Assembly (NCBI GenBank): GCA_028285625.1
Contig: JANQOX010000013.1
Coordinates: forward strand, 62,001-126,000
Reading direction: 5' to 3'
Length of the DNA: 64,000 nucleotides
Source of the DNA: Myxococcota bacterium
Lineage (GTDB): Bacteria; Myxococcota_A; UBA9160; UBA6930
The notes below the pieces were generated by a model. The model did no database searches. It saw nothing but the letters and a program-made list of their open reading frames with translations, and was not told the DNA's origin. Numbering within the stretch: position 1 is the stretch's first letter; each line of letters starts with the position of its first letter. This document shows positions 34,453-42,692 of this stretch, one piece after another. Both the position numbers and the translations under genes were made by a program.

Positions 34453-35536
34453 CAATCTCGCCGGTGGGACGCTCCGCCCCGGCCGGGGGGCCCCCGGCGG
34501 GGACGCCCAGCCAGCGCGAGAGGCCCGGGCCGAGGATCCGAGGTGCCTGTCGGAGGTCGCTGGGGCGGCGTGCCCCGACCAGCAGCATCAGGGCCCGGAG
34601 CGACTCGGTGAGGGTGGCGGCCATCCGCTGCACCCCCGCCTCGCCGTCGCGATCGAAGGCGCGCAGGAAGGGCAACGCCATGCCGGCCGCGTCGGCTCCG
34701 AGCGCCAGGGCGCGGAGCGCACAGCTGGCCGAACGCAGGCCCCCCGATGCGATCGTGGTGAGCCCGACGCGCCGCGCGAAGACCACCGACGCGGCCGTGG
34801 GGATGCCCCACTCGCGCAGCTGCTCGCCGACGGCGCGCTGCCGGGACGAGCCGCGCAGCGCTTCGACCCCGGTCCAGGTGGTACCGCCCGCGCCGGCCAC
34901 GTCGACCACGCCGATGCCCGCCTGGCGCAGACGCACCAGCGTTCCGGGCGCGAACCCACAGCCGGTCTCTTTCGCGATCACCGGGACGGGCAGCGCGGAG
35001 GCGAGCGCGGCGAGGGTGTCGAGCGATCCTCGGAAGTCGCGGTCGCCGTCGTCCTGCACCAGCTCCTGCGCCGGATTCAGGTGGATGCAGAGCGCGTCGG
35101 CGGCGATCGCCTCGACCAGCTCGGCCACCGCGGCGGGCCCGGCGGCGCGCGCCTGCACGGCCCCCAGGTTCGCGAACAGCAGCACGTCGGGCGCCACGTC
35201 CCGCACGCGGTAGCTGGCTGCCGCCTCGGGATCGACCAGCATCGCCCGCTGCGAGCCCACGCCGAAGCCCAGGCCGAACTTGCCCGCCGCCGCAGCCAAG
35301 GCCTGGTTCACCTCGCGCCCACGATCGGTTCCGCCGGTCATCCCGCTGATCACGAGCGGAGACTGGAGCCGCCGGCCCAACAACTCGACGCTGGGATCGA
35401 CGTCGTCCCAGGCGAGCTCGGGCAGCGCCTCGTGCAGCAGCATCACCTCGTCGAGGAGGGTCCCGCCGCGCGCCTCGACGTCCTCGTCGGCACACAGGCG
35501 CAGGTGCGCGTCCTTGCGCGAGCCGACGTCGTTCAT
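34448..35536 (-). CDS. fni: Type 2 isopentenyl-diphosphate delta-isomerase (FMN)
   Basis: 362 residues. Type 2 IDI signatures: RKDAHLRLC at the N-terminus, LLHEALPELAWDDVDPSVELLGRRLQSPLVISGMTGGTDRG, GFGVGSQRAML, LHLNPAQELVQDDGDRDF and VIAKETGCGF, VVDVAGAGGTTWTGVE. It interconverts IPP and DMAPP using reduced FMN. MEP-pathway cells make both, so its place here suggests adjustment of the ratio for FPP and squalene. ATG overlaps the hpnD stop (ATGA). Confidence 0.95.
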   Translation of the reverse strand: MNDVGSRKDAHLRLCADEDVEARGGTLLDEVMLLHEALPELAWDDVDPSVELLGRRLQSPLVISGMTGGTDRGREVNQALAAAAGKFGLGFGVGSQRAMLVDPEAAASYRVRDVAPDVLLFANLGAVQARAAGPAAVAELVEAIAADALCIHLNPAQELVQDDGDRDFRGSLDTLAALASALPVPVIAKETGCGFAPGTLVRLRQAGIGVVDVAGAGGTTWTGVEALRGSSRQRAVGEQLREWGIPTAASVVFARRVGLTTIASGGLRSASCALRALALGADAAGMALPFLRAFDRDGEAGVQRMAATLTESLRALMLLVGARRPSDLRQAPRILGPGLSRWLGVPAGGPPAGAERPTGEIG

Positions 35537-36396
35537 GCGAAGCCCACGAACGTGCGCGCGGCGATGCCCAGCCGGCGCGGCTTCGACAGACGCAGTGAGG
35601 GGCCGAGGCAGGGAAAGCCCCGATCGTGCAACTCGTCGAGCAACGCGCGATAGATGCCGCCCATGGCCTGGGCCGGCCGCAGAGCGAGCCGGTCTTCTTC
35701 GGGCATCAGCCGCTCCGCCTCTTCGTACCGGATGCGTGCACGCTCGGCGGTGGTGGCCAGCAGCAGCCGGATCTCCTCGGTCATCTTGCCCTCGCGCAGG
35801 GTCTCGGGGCGCACGCCGAAACGCGCCAGGTCTTCGCGCGGCAGGTAGATGCGGCCCTCGACCGCGTCCTCCCCCACGTCCCGCAGCACGTTGGTCAGCT
35901 GCACGGCGATACCCATGCGTTCGGCGTACTGCAGGGCGCGCGGTTGCCGCGCACCGAGAATGCGCACGATGAGCAGGCCCACGGTGGAAGCGACGCGGTA
36001 GCAGTAGCGTTCGAGGTCCGGAAAGCTCTCGATCGTCGCGCCGGTCAGGTCCCACTCGACGCCGCGCAGCAGGTCCTCGAACACGTCCTTCGGAAGCTGG
36101 TAGCGGCGCGCCGCATCGGCCAGGGCCACCCCCACCGGGTGCTCGGACGCCCCCGCGTAGCTGGCGTCGAGCTCTTCGCGCCAGCGATCGAGCAGGCGCT
36201 TGCGATCCCCCTGCACCGCCGGGTCGTCGGCGATGTCGTCGGCCAGCCGGCAGAACGCGTACACGGCGTGCAGCGCGCGCCGACGCGGCTTGGGCAGCAT
36301 CCAGAACGCGGCGGCGAAGCTCGACCCGCTGCGCGCGGTGATCTCGGCGCAGTGCGCGTAGGCGCGGTCGAGCGCGGCGGCCTCCGCACTAGACAC
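35533..36396 (-). CDS. hpnD: Presqualene diphosphate synthase HpnD
   Basis: 287 residues from GTG 36396, overlapping the end of dxs by 8 bp. Aspartate motifs LADDIADDP and NVLRDVGEDAVEGRIYLP, plus SFAAAFWMLPKPRRRALHAVYAFCR and GVEWDLTG, define HpnD rather than HpnC. It joins two FPP molecules to presqualene diphosphate. Placed beside dxs and fni instead of beside hpnC/hpnE, so the squalene enzymes are split over two transcriptional halves. Confidence 0.95.
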   Translation of the reverse strand: MSSAEAAALDRAYAHCAEITARSGSSFAAAFWMLPKPRRRALHAVYAFCRLADDIADDPAVQGDRKRLLDRWREELDASYAGASEHPVGVALADAARRYQLPKDVFEDLLRGVEWDLTGATIESFPDLERYCYRVASTVGLLIVRILGARQPRALQYAERMGIAVQLTNVLRDVGEDAVEGRIYLPREDLARFGVRPETLREGKMTEEIRLLLATTAERARIRYEEAERLMPEEDRLALRPAQAMGGIYRALLDELHDRGFPCLGPSLRLSKPRRLGIAARTFVGFA

Positions 36397-38191
36397 CGCA
36401 GCCACCTCCGCGCATCCAGGCATGGACCCGCTCGGTGAGGCTCTCGGGGTCGAGGCCCACCTGCTGCCACTGCTCGTCGGGGTCCCCGTGCTCGATGAAG
36501 TCGTCGGGCAGGCCGAAACGGATCACCCGCGCCTCGGGAACGCGCTCGGCCAGCAGCTCGAGCACGGCACTCCCGAACCCGCCCGCCAGGGCGTGGTCCT
36601 CGACGGTGACGAGCCGACCCGTGGCGCGCGCCAGCTCGCAGATCAGCTCTTCGTCGAGCGGCTTGGCGAAGCGCGCATCGGCGACGGCCGCCGAGAGGCC
36701 GAGACCTTCGAGCTGCTCGGCCGCCGACAGCGCCGCGGCGATGGGCTTGCCCAACGTCACGAACGCCAGGTCCGTCCCGCGGCGAAGCAGTTCGCCTCGG
36801 CCGATGGGCAGCGGCTTGGGGTCGGGGTCCAGCGCGACTCCGGGCGCCGCGCCACGCGGAAACCGCAGGGCGAAGGGCCGATCGGATTCGACGGCCGTGG
36901 CGAGCAGGTGCTGGAGCTGGTTCTCGTCCCGCGGCGCGGCCACTACCAGGTGGGGGATGGCACGCAGATAGGCCAGGTCGAGCCCGCCGTGGTGGGTGGG
37001 GCCGTCGCCGCCCACGAGGCCCGCGCGATCGAGCGCGAAGGTCACGGGAAGCTGCTGGAGCGCCACGTCGTGCACGATCTGATCGAAGCCCCGCTGCAGG
37101 AAGCTCGAGTAGATCGCGCACACCGGCCGCATGCCCTCGCAGGCCATGCCGGCCGCGAAGGTGACCGCGTGTTGCTCGGCGATCCCGACGTCGTAGACGC
37201 GGTCGGGGTGTCGCTCGGCAAAGCGGTCGAGGCCCGTGCCGTCTGGCATGGCGGCGGTGAGAGCCACCACGCGCTCGTCGCGGTCGGCCATGCGCCCGAG
37301 TGCGTCGGCGAAGCACGCGGTCCAGCTCGGCGGTGCCGCACTCTTCTTGCGTTCGCCGGTGGCCTGATCGAACGGCGCGGTCGCGTGCCAACGAAAGGGG
37401 TCCGCCTCGGCGGGGGCGAAGCCCTGGCCCTTTCGGGTGCGCACGCGAAGCAGCGCGGCCCCGGGCGCGTCACGCAGAGCTTCGATCGCCGTGAGCAGCG
37501 CGGGCAGGTCGTGGCCATCCACTTCGCCCAGGTAGTCGAGGCCCAGCGCCTTGGCGTAGCCGGCCACGTCGCCGGTGCGGTTCAGCCCACCCACGTTGGG
37601 CGCAATGGACATGCCGTTGTCGTTGAACACGACGCGCACGCGCGAGCCGAGGTGCCCCGCGTGGTTCAACGCCTCGAACGACATGCCGGACGTCGCCGCG
37701 CCGTCGCCGATCACGGCCACGACCTGGCGGTCGACCCCTGCGCGCGCCGCGCCTTCGACCATGCCGAGGGCGGCCGAGATCGACGTCCCGGCGTGGCCGG
37801 CACCGAAGTGATCGTGCGGGCTCTCGGCCCGGCGCAGGAAGCCGCTGGGCCCATCCGACTTCTTGATGCGCCGGAGCCCTTCGCGGCGGCCGGTCAGTGC
37901 CTTGTGGCCGTAGGCCTGGTGGCCGACGTCCCAGATCACGCGGTCGTGCGGGGTATCGAACACCCAATGAAGCGCCACGGTGAGCTCGACCGTGCCGAGG
38001 CTTCCGGCGAAGTGCCCCCCGCCGCGCGCGCCGATGTCGATGAGTTCGCTGCGCAGCTCAGCAGCGACGCCCGGAAGGTCCTCGCGCGCGATCTTGCGCA
38101 GGTCCTCGGGTTCGTCGATGGACCGCAGCCGCGCGCGCCCGTCCTCCGGCGCGTGCTGCGATCGTGCGTTTCCAGTCGACGTGTCGAGCAA
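36389..38191 (-). CDS. dxs: 1-deoxy-D-xylulose-5-phosphate synthase
   Basis: About 600 residues. Thiamine diphosphate motif GDGAATSGMSFEALNHAG to VFNDNGMS; YDVGIAEQHAVTFAAGMA with the catalytic Glu; GPTHHGGLDLAYLRAIPH; C-terminal transketolase domain to the end. It condenses pyruvate and glyceraldehyde 3-phosphate, the entry step of the MEP pathway. TTG at 38191 is chosen because AGGGGGGGG precedes it at proper distance; TTG at 38260 is the other option. First gene of dxs-hpnD-fni. Confidence 0.95.
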   Translation of the reverse strand: MLDTSTGNARSQHAPEDGRARLRSIDEPEDLRKIAREDLPGVAAELRSELIDIGARGGGHFAGSLGTVELTVALHWVFDTPHDRVIWDVGHQAYGHKALTGRREGLRRIKKSDGPSGFLRRAESPHDHFGAGHAGTSISAALGMVEGAARAGVDRQVVAVIGDGAATSGMSFEALNHAGHLGSRVRVVFNDNGMSIAPNVGGLNRTGDVAGYAKALGLDYLGEVDGHDLPALLTAIEALRDAPGAALLRVRTRKGQGFAPAEADPFRWHATAPFDQATGERKKSAAPPSWTACFADALGRMADRDERVVALTAAMPDGTGLDRFAERHPDRVYDVGIAEQHAVTFAAGMACEGMRPVCAIYSSFLQRGFDQIVHDVALQQLPVTFALDRAGLVGGDGPTHHGGLDLAYLRAIPHLVVAAPRDENQLQHLLATAVESDRPFALRFPRGAAPGVALDPDPKPLPIGRGELLRRGTDLAFVTLGKPIAAALSAAEQLEGLGLSAAVADARFAKPLDEELICELARATGRLVTVEDHALAGGFGSAVLELLAERVPEARVIRFGLPDDFIEHGDPDEQWQQVGLDPESLTERVHAWMRGGGCGV

Positions 38192-38265
38192 CGGCTGTGC
38201 CCCCCCCTGGTAGGCCGGTGTCCTCCCCGTGTGGTTACGCAGGAGCGGGCTCGGGGGCAACGCGT

Positions 38266-38298
38266 TTCGCTGACCGCAGGGCCGAATGAGTCAGCGAA
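38266..38298. promoter_or_regulatory. Inverted repeat upstream of dxs (GCTGAC dyad 2)
   Basis: TTCGCTGAC at 38266-38274 and its exact complement GTCAGCGAA at 38290-38298, 15 bp apart, in the divergent gap between dxs and the aldo/keto reductase gene and about 75-107 bp before the dxs start. Its core GCTGAC-N15-GTCAGC matches the dyad ahead of tetR. Confidence 0.5.
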
Positions 38299-38328
38299 CC
38301 GATGAAGCCCGTGGGGTAGGCTCCCCCC

Positions 38329-39279
38329 ATGCAATACCGACAACTCGGCCGGACCGGACTCCGGGTCAGCGAGATCTCGCTGGGCTCGTGGCTCACCTTC
38401 GGGTCTTCGGTGGACGGCGACCGCACGGCCGATCTCGTGCAACGCGCCTTCGATCTCGGGATCAACCTCTTCGATACCGCCGACGTCTACGCCGGGGGCG
38501 CGGCCGAGGAGGTACTGGGACGCGCCATCCGCGAACTGCCGCGCCATCGCCTGGTGCTGGCGACGAAGTGCTTCTTTCCGATGAGCGACGACCCCAACGA
38601 CCGCGGGCTGTCGCGCAAGCACGTCGTCGAGAGCGTCGAGCGCTCACTGAGGCGCCTTGGGACGGACTATGTCGATCTGCACCAGTGCCACCGTCCGGAC
38701 CCCGCGACGCCCATGGAAGAGACCGTGCGCGCCTACGAGGACCTGATTCGCCAGGGCAAGGTGCTCTACTGGGGCGTCTCGGAGTGGCGCGCCGCCCACG
38801 TGGTGGATGCGTGCCGGATCGCGGACGCCTGCGCCGGCTACCGGCCGGTCTCGAACCAGCCGCAGTACAGCATCATGCGGCGTCAGATCGAGCGCGAGGT
38901 GCTGCCGGTCTGCGAGCGGGAGGGGCTCGGCCAGGTCGTCTTCAGCCCGCTCGCCCAGGGCGTGCTCACCGGCAAGTACAGCGGCGGCGAACGACCGCCC
39001 GACAGCCGGGCGGCCGACCGCGAACGAAACCGGTTCATGGACGCCTACCTGGAGGATGCGGAGATCGCCAAGGTGGACGCGCTGGTACCGCTGGCCGACG
39101 GGCTCGGCATCTCCATGGGGCAGCTCGCCCTGGCGTGGTGCCTGCGCAGCCCGGGCGTGGCCTCGACGATCGTGGGCGTCACCCGGCCGGAGCAGCTCGA
39201 GGACAACGTCGGCGCCTCGGGGATCGTGCTACCCGACGAGGTGAAGGACGAGATCGACCGGCTGTTCCCCGCCGGCTGA
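38329..39279 (+). CDS. Aldo/keto reductase
   Basis: 316 residues. AKR barrel of the potassium-channel-beta/YghZ type: MQYRQLGRTGLRVSEISLGSWLTFG, catalytic Asp and Tyr in FDTADVYAGGAAEEVLG, Lys in LATKCFFPM and His in DLHQCHRPD. NADPH site near SPLAQGVLTGKYSGG and the C-terminal VASTIVGVTRPEQLEDNV. Cytosolic carbonyl reductase of unknown substrate. Divergent from dxs, sharing the region with dyad 2. Confidence 0.9.
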   Translation: MQYRQLGRTGLRVSEISLGSWLTFGSSVDGDRTADLVQRAFDLGINLFDTADVYAGGAAEEVLGRAIRELPRHRLVLATKCFFPMSDDPNDRGLSRKHVVESVERSLRRLGTDYVDLHQCHRPDPATPMEETVRAYEDLIRQGKVLYWGVSEWRAAHVVDACRIADACAGYRPVSNQPQYSIMRRQIEREVLPVCEREGLGQVVFSPLAQGVLTGKYSGGERPPDSRAADRERNRFMDAYLEDAEIAKVDALVPLADGLGISMGQLALAWCLRSPGVASTIVGVTRPEQLEDNVGASGIVLPDEVKDEIDRLFPAG

Positions 39280-39288
39280 CCCCGCCCA

Positions 39289-39726
39289 CTAGCGCGGCGA
39301 GAGGACCGCGAAGGCCCAGCCGAGCTGGGTGTAGGGCGCGAGCACCCGTACCACGGACTGCATGGGCGCGGGCAGCGACTTCGGCACGCGGAAGCGCTTG
39401 CCCTCGAACATCACGAAGGCGCGCGCGTTGCGAGGGCGGCCGCCGATCCAGTACCGCACGCGGGGCTGCGCGGCGAGGTTCTTCACCCACTGGGAACGGT
39501 TGCCGCGAAAGGTCGCGACCAGCACGTAGCCACCGAGCCGCGTCGCGGCCAAGGGCGTGCGGCGCAGCTGGCCCGACTTCCGTCCGCGGGTCTCGAGCAC
39601 GACGAAACCGCCGGGGGCCATCCGCGGCGAGCCGAAACCCGCGCGCACCAGCGGCTCGATCACCCGGTTCAGGGTGCGAAAGAACTCGACCTCCAGCTTG
39701 CGGAGGCTCGCGGCAGAGGCGCCCAA
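39289..39726 (-). CDS. DDN-type (nitroreductase/F420H2-dependent) flavin-fold protein
   Basis: About 145 residues from TTG 39726. Matches the deazaflavin-dependent nitroreductase family: GGFVVLETRGRKSGQLRRTPLAATRLGGYVLVATFRGNRSQWVKNLAAQPRVRYWIGGRPRNARA, where GRKSGxxRxTPL is the cofactor-phosphate loop. The first 25 residues (LRKLEVEFFRTLNRVIEPLVRAG) form an amphipathic helix. Whether F420, FMN or haem is bound cannot be told; no F420-biosynthesis gene is in the window. 19 bp after the DUF2277 gene. Confidence 0.82.
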   Translation of the reverse strand: MGASAASLRKLEVEFFRTLNRVIEPLVRAGFGSPRMAPGGFVVLETRGRKSGQLRRTPLAATRLGGYVLVATFRGNRSQWVKNLAAQPRVRYWIGGRPRNARAFVMFEGKRFRVPKSLPAPMQSVVRVLAPYTQLGWAFAVLSPR

Positions 39727-39745
39727 CGTGCGGCTCGCGCCCCGG

Positions 39746-40027
39746 CTAGGCCGCGCCCGGCGCGCCGAAGCGTTTGGCCGCGCGGTCGCGCGCCTTCTGG
39801 GCTTCGACCTCGCGGTTGCGCGGCGCGGCCCCGGTGGTGAGGCCTGCCAAGAGGTCCTGCGCCACCCGGGCCACGTCGTCCACGGCGCGATCGAAGCGCT
39901 CCTGGTTGGCCTTCGACGGCTTCTGGAAGCCGGAGAGCTTGCGGACGAACTGCAGCGAAGCCGCGCGCACCTCGTCCTCCGTGGCGGGCGGCTCGAAGTT
40001 GAAGAGCGTCTTGATGTTGCGGCACAT
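39746..40027 (-). CDS. DUF2277 family protein
   Basis: 93 residues. MCRNIKTLFNFEPPATEDEVRAASLQFVRKLSGFQKPSKANQERFDRAVDDVA is the full DUF2277 signature including the N-terminal cysteine and NFEPPAT. Function unknown; family members are about 85-95 residues. Probably co-transcribed with the downstream DDN-type gene. Confidence 0.9.
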   Translation of the reverse strand: MCRNIKTLFNFEPPATEDEVRAASLQFVRKLSGFQKPSKANQERFDRAVDDVARVAQDLLAGLTTGAAPRNREVEAQKARDRAAKRFGAPGAA

Positions 40028-40093
40028 GGCGGGCCCGTCCTTGCTAGGCCCGCGATGCTACGCCGACGACTCCGGAGCGGCCACCGAGACCGC

Positions 40094-40957
40094 TCAGGGC
40101 GCCTGCTCGGCGCGCGTGAGCAGTTCGGCGATGCGGCGCCTCGCATCGGCGGCCGCCTCCGCGTCGAATCGATGCGCAATCCATTCCTCGTCGCGTGGAT
40201 TGTCGAACCAGTGGTCGGCGTCGTAGGCCACGGTTTCGCTACCCGCGAGCCGGTCGGCCAGGCGTCGGCAAACTTCGGGGTCCACCACGTCGTCGCGTTC
40301 GCTCACCAGAAGCAGGGTCGGCAGGTCCTCGGGCCACGGGTCGCGCGCGGCCGAAGCCCCGAAACCGCAGTACGGATAGACCGCACCCACGGCACGCACG
40401 ACCGAGAGCGGCTCCGAAGGCAGGTGCGAGAGGTTCGGGGGACGCCGCCCCCCATGCGCGTGGGCCACCGCATCCATCACGGCCCAGCCGCCGTGCGACC
40501 AGCCGAGGAGCACGACCCGGTCCGTCCACGGCTCGGGCCGTTCGCGCAGGTGATCGAGCGTGGCGAGCACGTCCCCCGCGCGGTCGGCCCCCCAGAGTGC
40601 GCGGCCGCGGCAGACGTCGCGGTGCCGCTCGGCCTCGGTGATGCCGCGGGGCTCGAAGCTCTCGACGATCATCGCCGACCAGCCTCGTTCGCGGACGAAG
40701 CTCGCCCATTCGTGGTGGAAGGCGCGGGTGCCCATGCAGCCCGGGAGCATCAACACCACGCCCTTCGGCGCACCCCCGCGAGCGGGCAGCACGGCCGGTA
40801 GACCGAGGGCAGCCATGTGCTCGGCCGGCGGCAGGCGGTCTGCGGACAGTCCGTAGTACCGCGCGACTCCTCGCGAGACGCCACAGCCGACGGCGCTCGA
40901 CAGCACGAGCGCCATCACCGCGGTTCGGGCCAGGTGTGCGACCGGGGCGGGGGGCAT
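40094..40957 (-). CDS. Dienelactone-hydrolase-like lipoprotein hydrolase
   Basis: 287 residues. Signal sequence ARTAVMALVLSSAVGCG with a possible lipobox. The alpha/beta-hydrolase core has VVLMLPGCMGTRAFH (oxyanion), nucleophile region LLGWSHGGWAVMDA, acid region LLLVSERDDVVDP and histidine YDADHWFDNP. Similar to the dienelactone hydrolase group, although the nucleophile here is Ser. Substrate unknown. Confidence 0.8.
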   Translation of the reverse strand: MPPAPVAHLARTAVMALVLSSAVGCGVSRGVARYYGLSADRLPPAEHMAALGLPAVLPARGGAPKGVVLMLPGCMGTRAFHHEWASFVRERGWSAMIVESFEPRGITEAERHRDVCRGRALWGADRAGDVLATLDHLRERPEPWTDRVVLLGWSHGGWAVMDAVAHAHGGRRPPNLSHLPSEPLSVVRAVGAVYPYCGFGASAARDPWPEDLPTLLLVSERDDVVDPEVCRRLADRLAGSETVAYDADHWFDNPRDEEWIAHRFDAEAAADARRRIAELLTRAEQAP

Positions 40958-41020
40958 CCGTCGGGTATCGGATCATCGCCGGGGCCGCCTGACCCGGCGG
41001 GGACGACCGGCGGGCCAGGC

Positions 41021-41401
41021 TCAAGGGTGCTCGGGGACACCCTCCCGCGCCTGGCGGCTGCGCCAGGTCACGTACGAGACCGCCAGCAGGGCTGCGCAGA
41101 CCAGCGCCGGCAGGGTCTGCTGCAACGTATCGCCCGAGATCGTGTGGGATGCGATCGCGCCGCCGAAGTCGAAGGCGAATCCGGCGTAGACCCACTCCTT
41201 CAGTCGAGGCAGACCGGGGGCCACCAGCAGCGGCGCGCCCACCAGCTTGGCCAGGCCCAGCATCGTGAGCAGGTACTCCGGGTAGCCGAGCCGCCGCGCC
41301 GACTCGACCAGCTCCGGGGCCAGGCGCAGCTCCTGCACGCCAGCGCCCACCATGGCGAGCGCGAGCAACCCGGTCGATGCCCAGTAGAGCGTCCGGGTCA
41401 C
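41021..41401 (-). CDS. DoxX-like membrane protein
   Basis: 126 residues, four membrane segments. TLYWASTGLLALAMVGAGVQELRLAPELVESARRLGYPEYLLTMLGLAKLVGAPLLVAPGLPRLKEWVYAGFAFDFGGAIASH is typical of the DoxX-like (DUF6764/YndA-like) subgroup. Last gene of a four-gene unit; GTG overlaps the CYTH stop codon (GTGA). Confidence 0.82.
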   Translation of the reverse strand: MTRTLYWASTGLLALAMVGAGVQELRLAPELVESARRLGYPEYLLTMLGLAKLVGAPLLVAPGLPRLKEWVYAGFAFDFGGAIASHTISGDTLQQTLPALVCAALLAVSYVTWRSRQAREGVPEHP

Positions 41402-41940
41402 CCGGCGGCCCGCCCGGCGCCGAGCCGCCGCAGGTGCCCGGCGAGTTCGTCGGTCGACGTACGGCACAGCCGGCCCCCTTGGAAGGCCGGGTCCGCGGTC
41501 ACTTCCGCGTGGAACGCGGAGGGCACCGGCACGGCCATCAGCTCGTCGAGGCTGTCCGCTTCGATCTCGCAGAGCACCAGGCCCGAGAGCGCTCCCTCGA
41601 ACACGTCCACCGCGAACTCGTGCCCGTCGTACGTGTGGCGGAACCGTCGCTTGCACAGACCGTGGCCGGGCAGCGCGCGAAGCGCCTGGTATTCCTCGGC
41701 CCCCAGGTAGATGTTCACGATCGGCTGAGAGTAGGCCGTCTCGTGGGGGAACTTCTTGCAGAGCTTGTAGGTGGGCCCCTCGGGCGAGCGGATGCGACGC
41801 AGCCGAAGCCGCCCCGCATCGAGATAGCGGTCCTCGATCTGTTTCGAAGCCGAACCGTCCCACGGTCGATCCGCAGTGGGCGCGATCAGGAAGCGGCGCT
41901 CGTGCTCCCAGCGTGCGTACTTCGGCAGCGCAGCCGTCAC
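41398..41940 (-). CDS. CYTH domain protein
   Basis: 180 residues. The N-terminal KYARWEHERRFLI corresponds to the ExExK/R motif of CYTH phosphohydrolases, and later strands GRLRLRRIRSPEGPTYKLCKKFP, RRFRHTYDGHEFAVDVFEG and LVLCEIEADSLDELM supply the alternating charged residues lining the tunnel. Expected to bind triphosphate groups with a divalent metal (class IV cyclase or tripolyphosphatase). GTG overlaps the methyltransferase stop. Confidence 0.8.
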   Translation of the reverse strand: MTAALPKYARWEHERRFLIAPTADRPWDGSASKQIEDRYLDAGRLRLRRIRSPEGPTYKLCKKFPHETAYSQPIVNIYLGAEEYQALRALPGHGLCKRRFRHTYDGHEFAVDVFEGALSGLVLCEIEADSLDELMAVPVPSAFHAEVTADPAFQGGRLCRTSTDELAGHLRRLGAGRAAG

Positions 41941-42692
41941 GGCGCGGCCGCCGGGCCCGCCACGACCAGGCGGTAGCCGAGGTCCGCCTCGGTCGTTTCG
42001 GCCGGCAGTGCGGCGCGCGCCGCCCAGCGTCCGCTCTCGAGGTCGTCGGCCAACCGCGCCATCGCCGCATCGACGACTTCGGGGGCGAGCAGGGCCAGGC
42101 CCGAGATCGCGCCCCTGGCGACGGGGTCGAGGTACGCATGGGGTCGCTTCCAGTACGCCCCGAGGAAGCCATCCACACAGTCGGCCGGCACCATCAGCGG
42201 GACCACCTGGCAGCCGGGAAGACCGGCCTCGACCTGCGCGAGCGTCGCAAGCCCCGCGTCGTGCGCAAGGACCTCGGGCAGGTAGTCCCGCAGGAGCCAG
42301 AAGCGCGCGGCGACTTCGGGATCCCACGTCACCACCACCTGGCGCGACGCGACCCGACGCATCTCTTCCAGTCCGGCTGCCGCGTCCGCCCAGTGGTGGA
42401 TCGTCAACACGGCCATCGCCACGTCGAAGGCGCCGTCGGCGAAGGGCAGCGAGCCCGCCACGCCACGCACCACGGGGGCAGCACCGGGCGGCCGCTGCCG
42501 GATCATCGTCTCCGACGGCTCGAGGGCCACGACGCGCCGGGCGCTGGGCTCGTAGGATCCGGCCCCCGCTCCGACGTTCAAGAGGCTGCCGGGACCCACT
42601 TCGGCGTGGATGCGCTCGTGCCAACGCGGGTCGGGACGTCGCGTGGACGTGTAGCCCCTGCCGATCTCGTCGTAGACCGGCCCCGGGCTCAC
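41937..42692 (-). CDS. Class I SAM-dependent methyltransferase (ubiE-like)
   Basis: 251 residues. SAM motif I is SLLNVGAGAGSYEP, followed by VVALEPSETMIRQRP and LPFADGAFDVAMAVLTIHHWADAAAGLEEMRRVA, the methyltransferase-11 pattern. Substrate unknown; later segment PGCQVVPLMVPADCVDGFLGAYWKRPHAYL is shared with many uncharacterised methyltransferases. GTG overlaps the GNAT stop (GTGA). Confidence 0.87.
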   Translation of the reverse strand: MSPGPVYDEIGRGYTSTRRPDPRWHERIHAEVGPGSLLNVGAGAGSYEPSARRVVALEPSETMIRQRPPGAAPVVRGVAGSLPFADGAFDVAMAVLTIHHWADAAAGLEEMRRVASRQVVVTWDPEVAARFWLLRDYLPEVLAHDAGLATLAQVEAGLPGCQVVPLMVPADCVDGFLGAYWKRPHAYLDPVARGAISGLALLAPEVVDAAMARLADDLESGRWAARAALPAETTEADLGYRLVVAGPAAAP

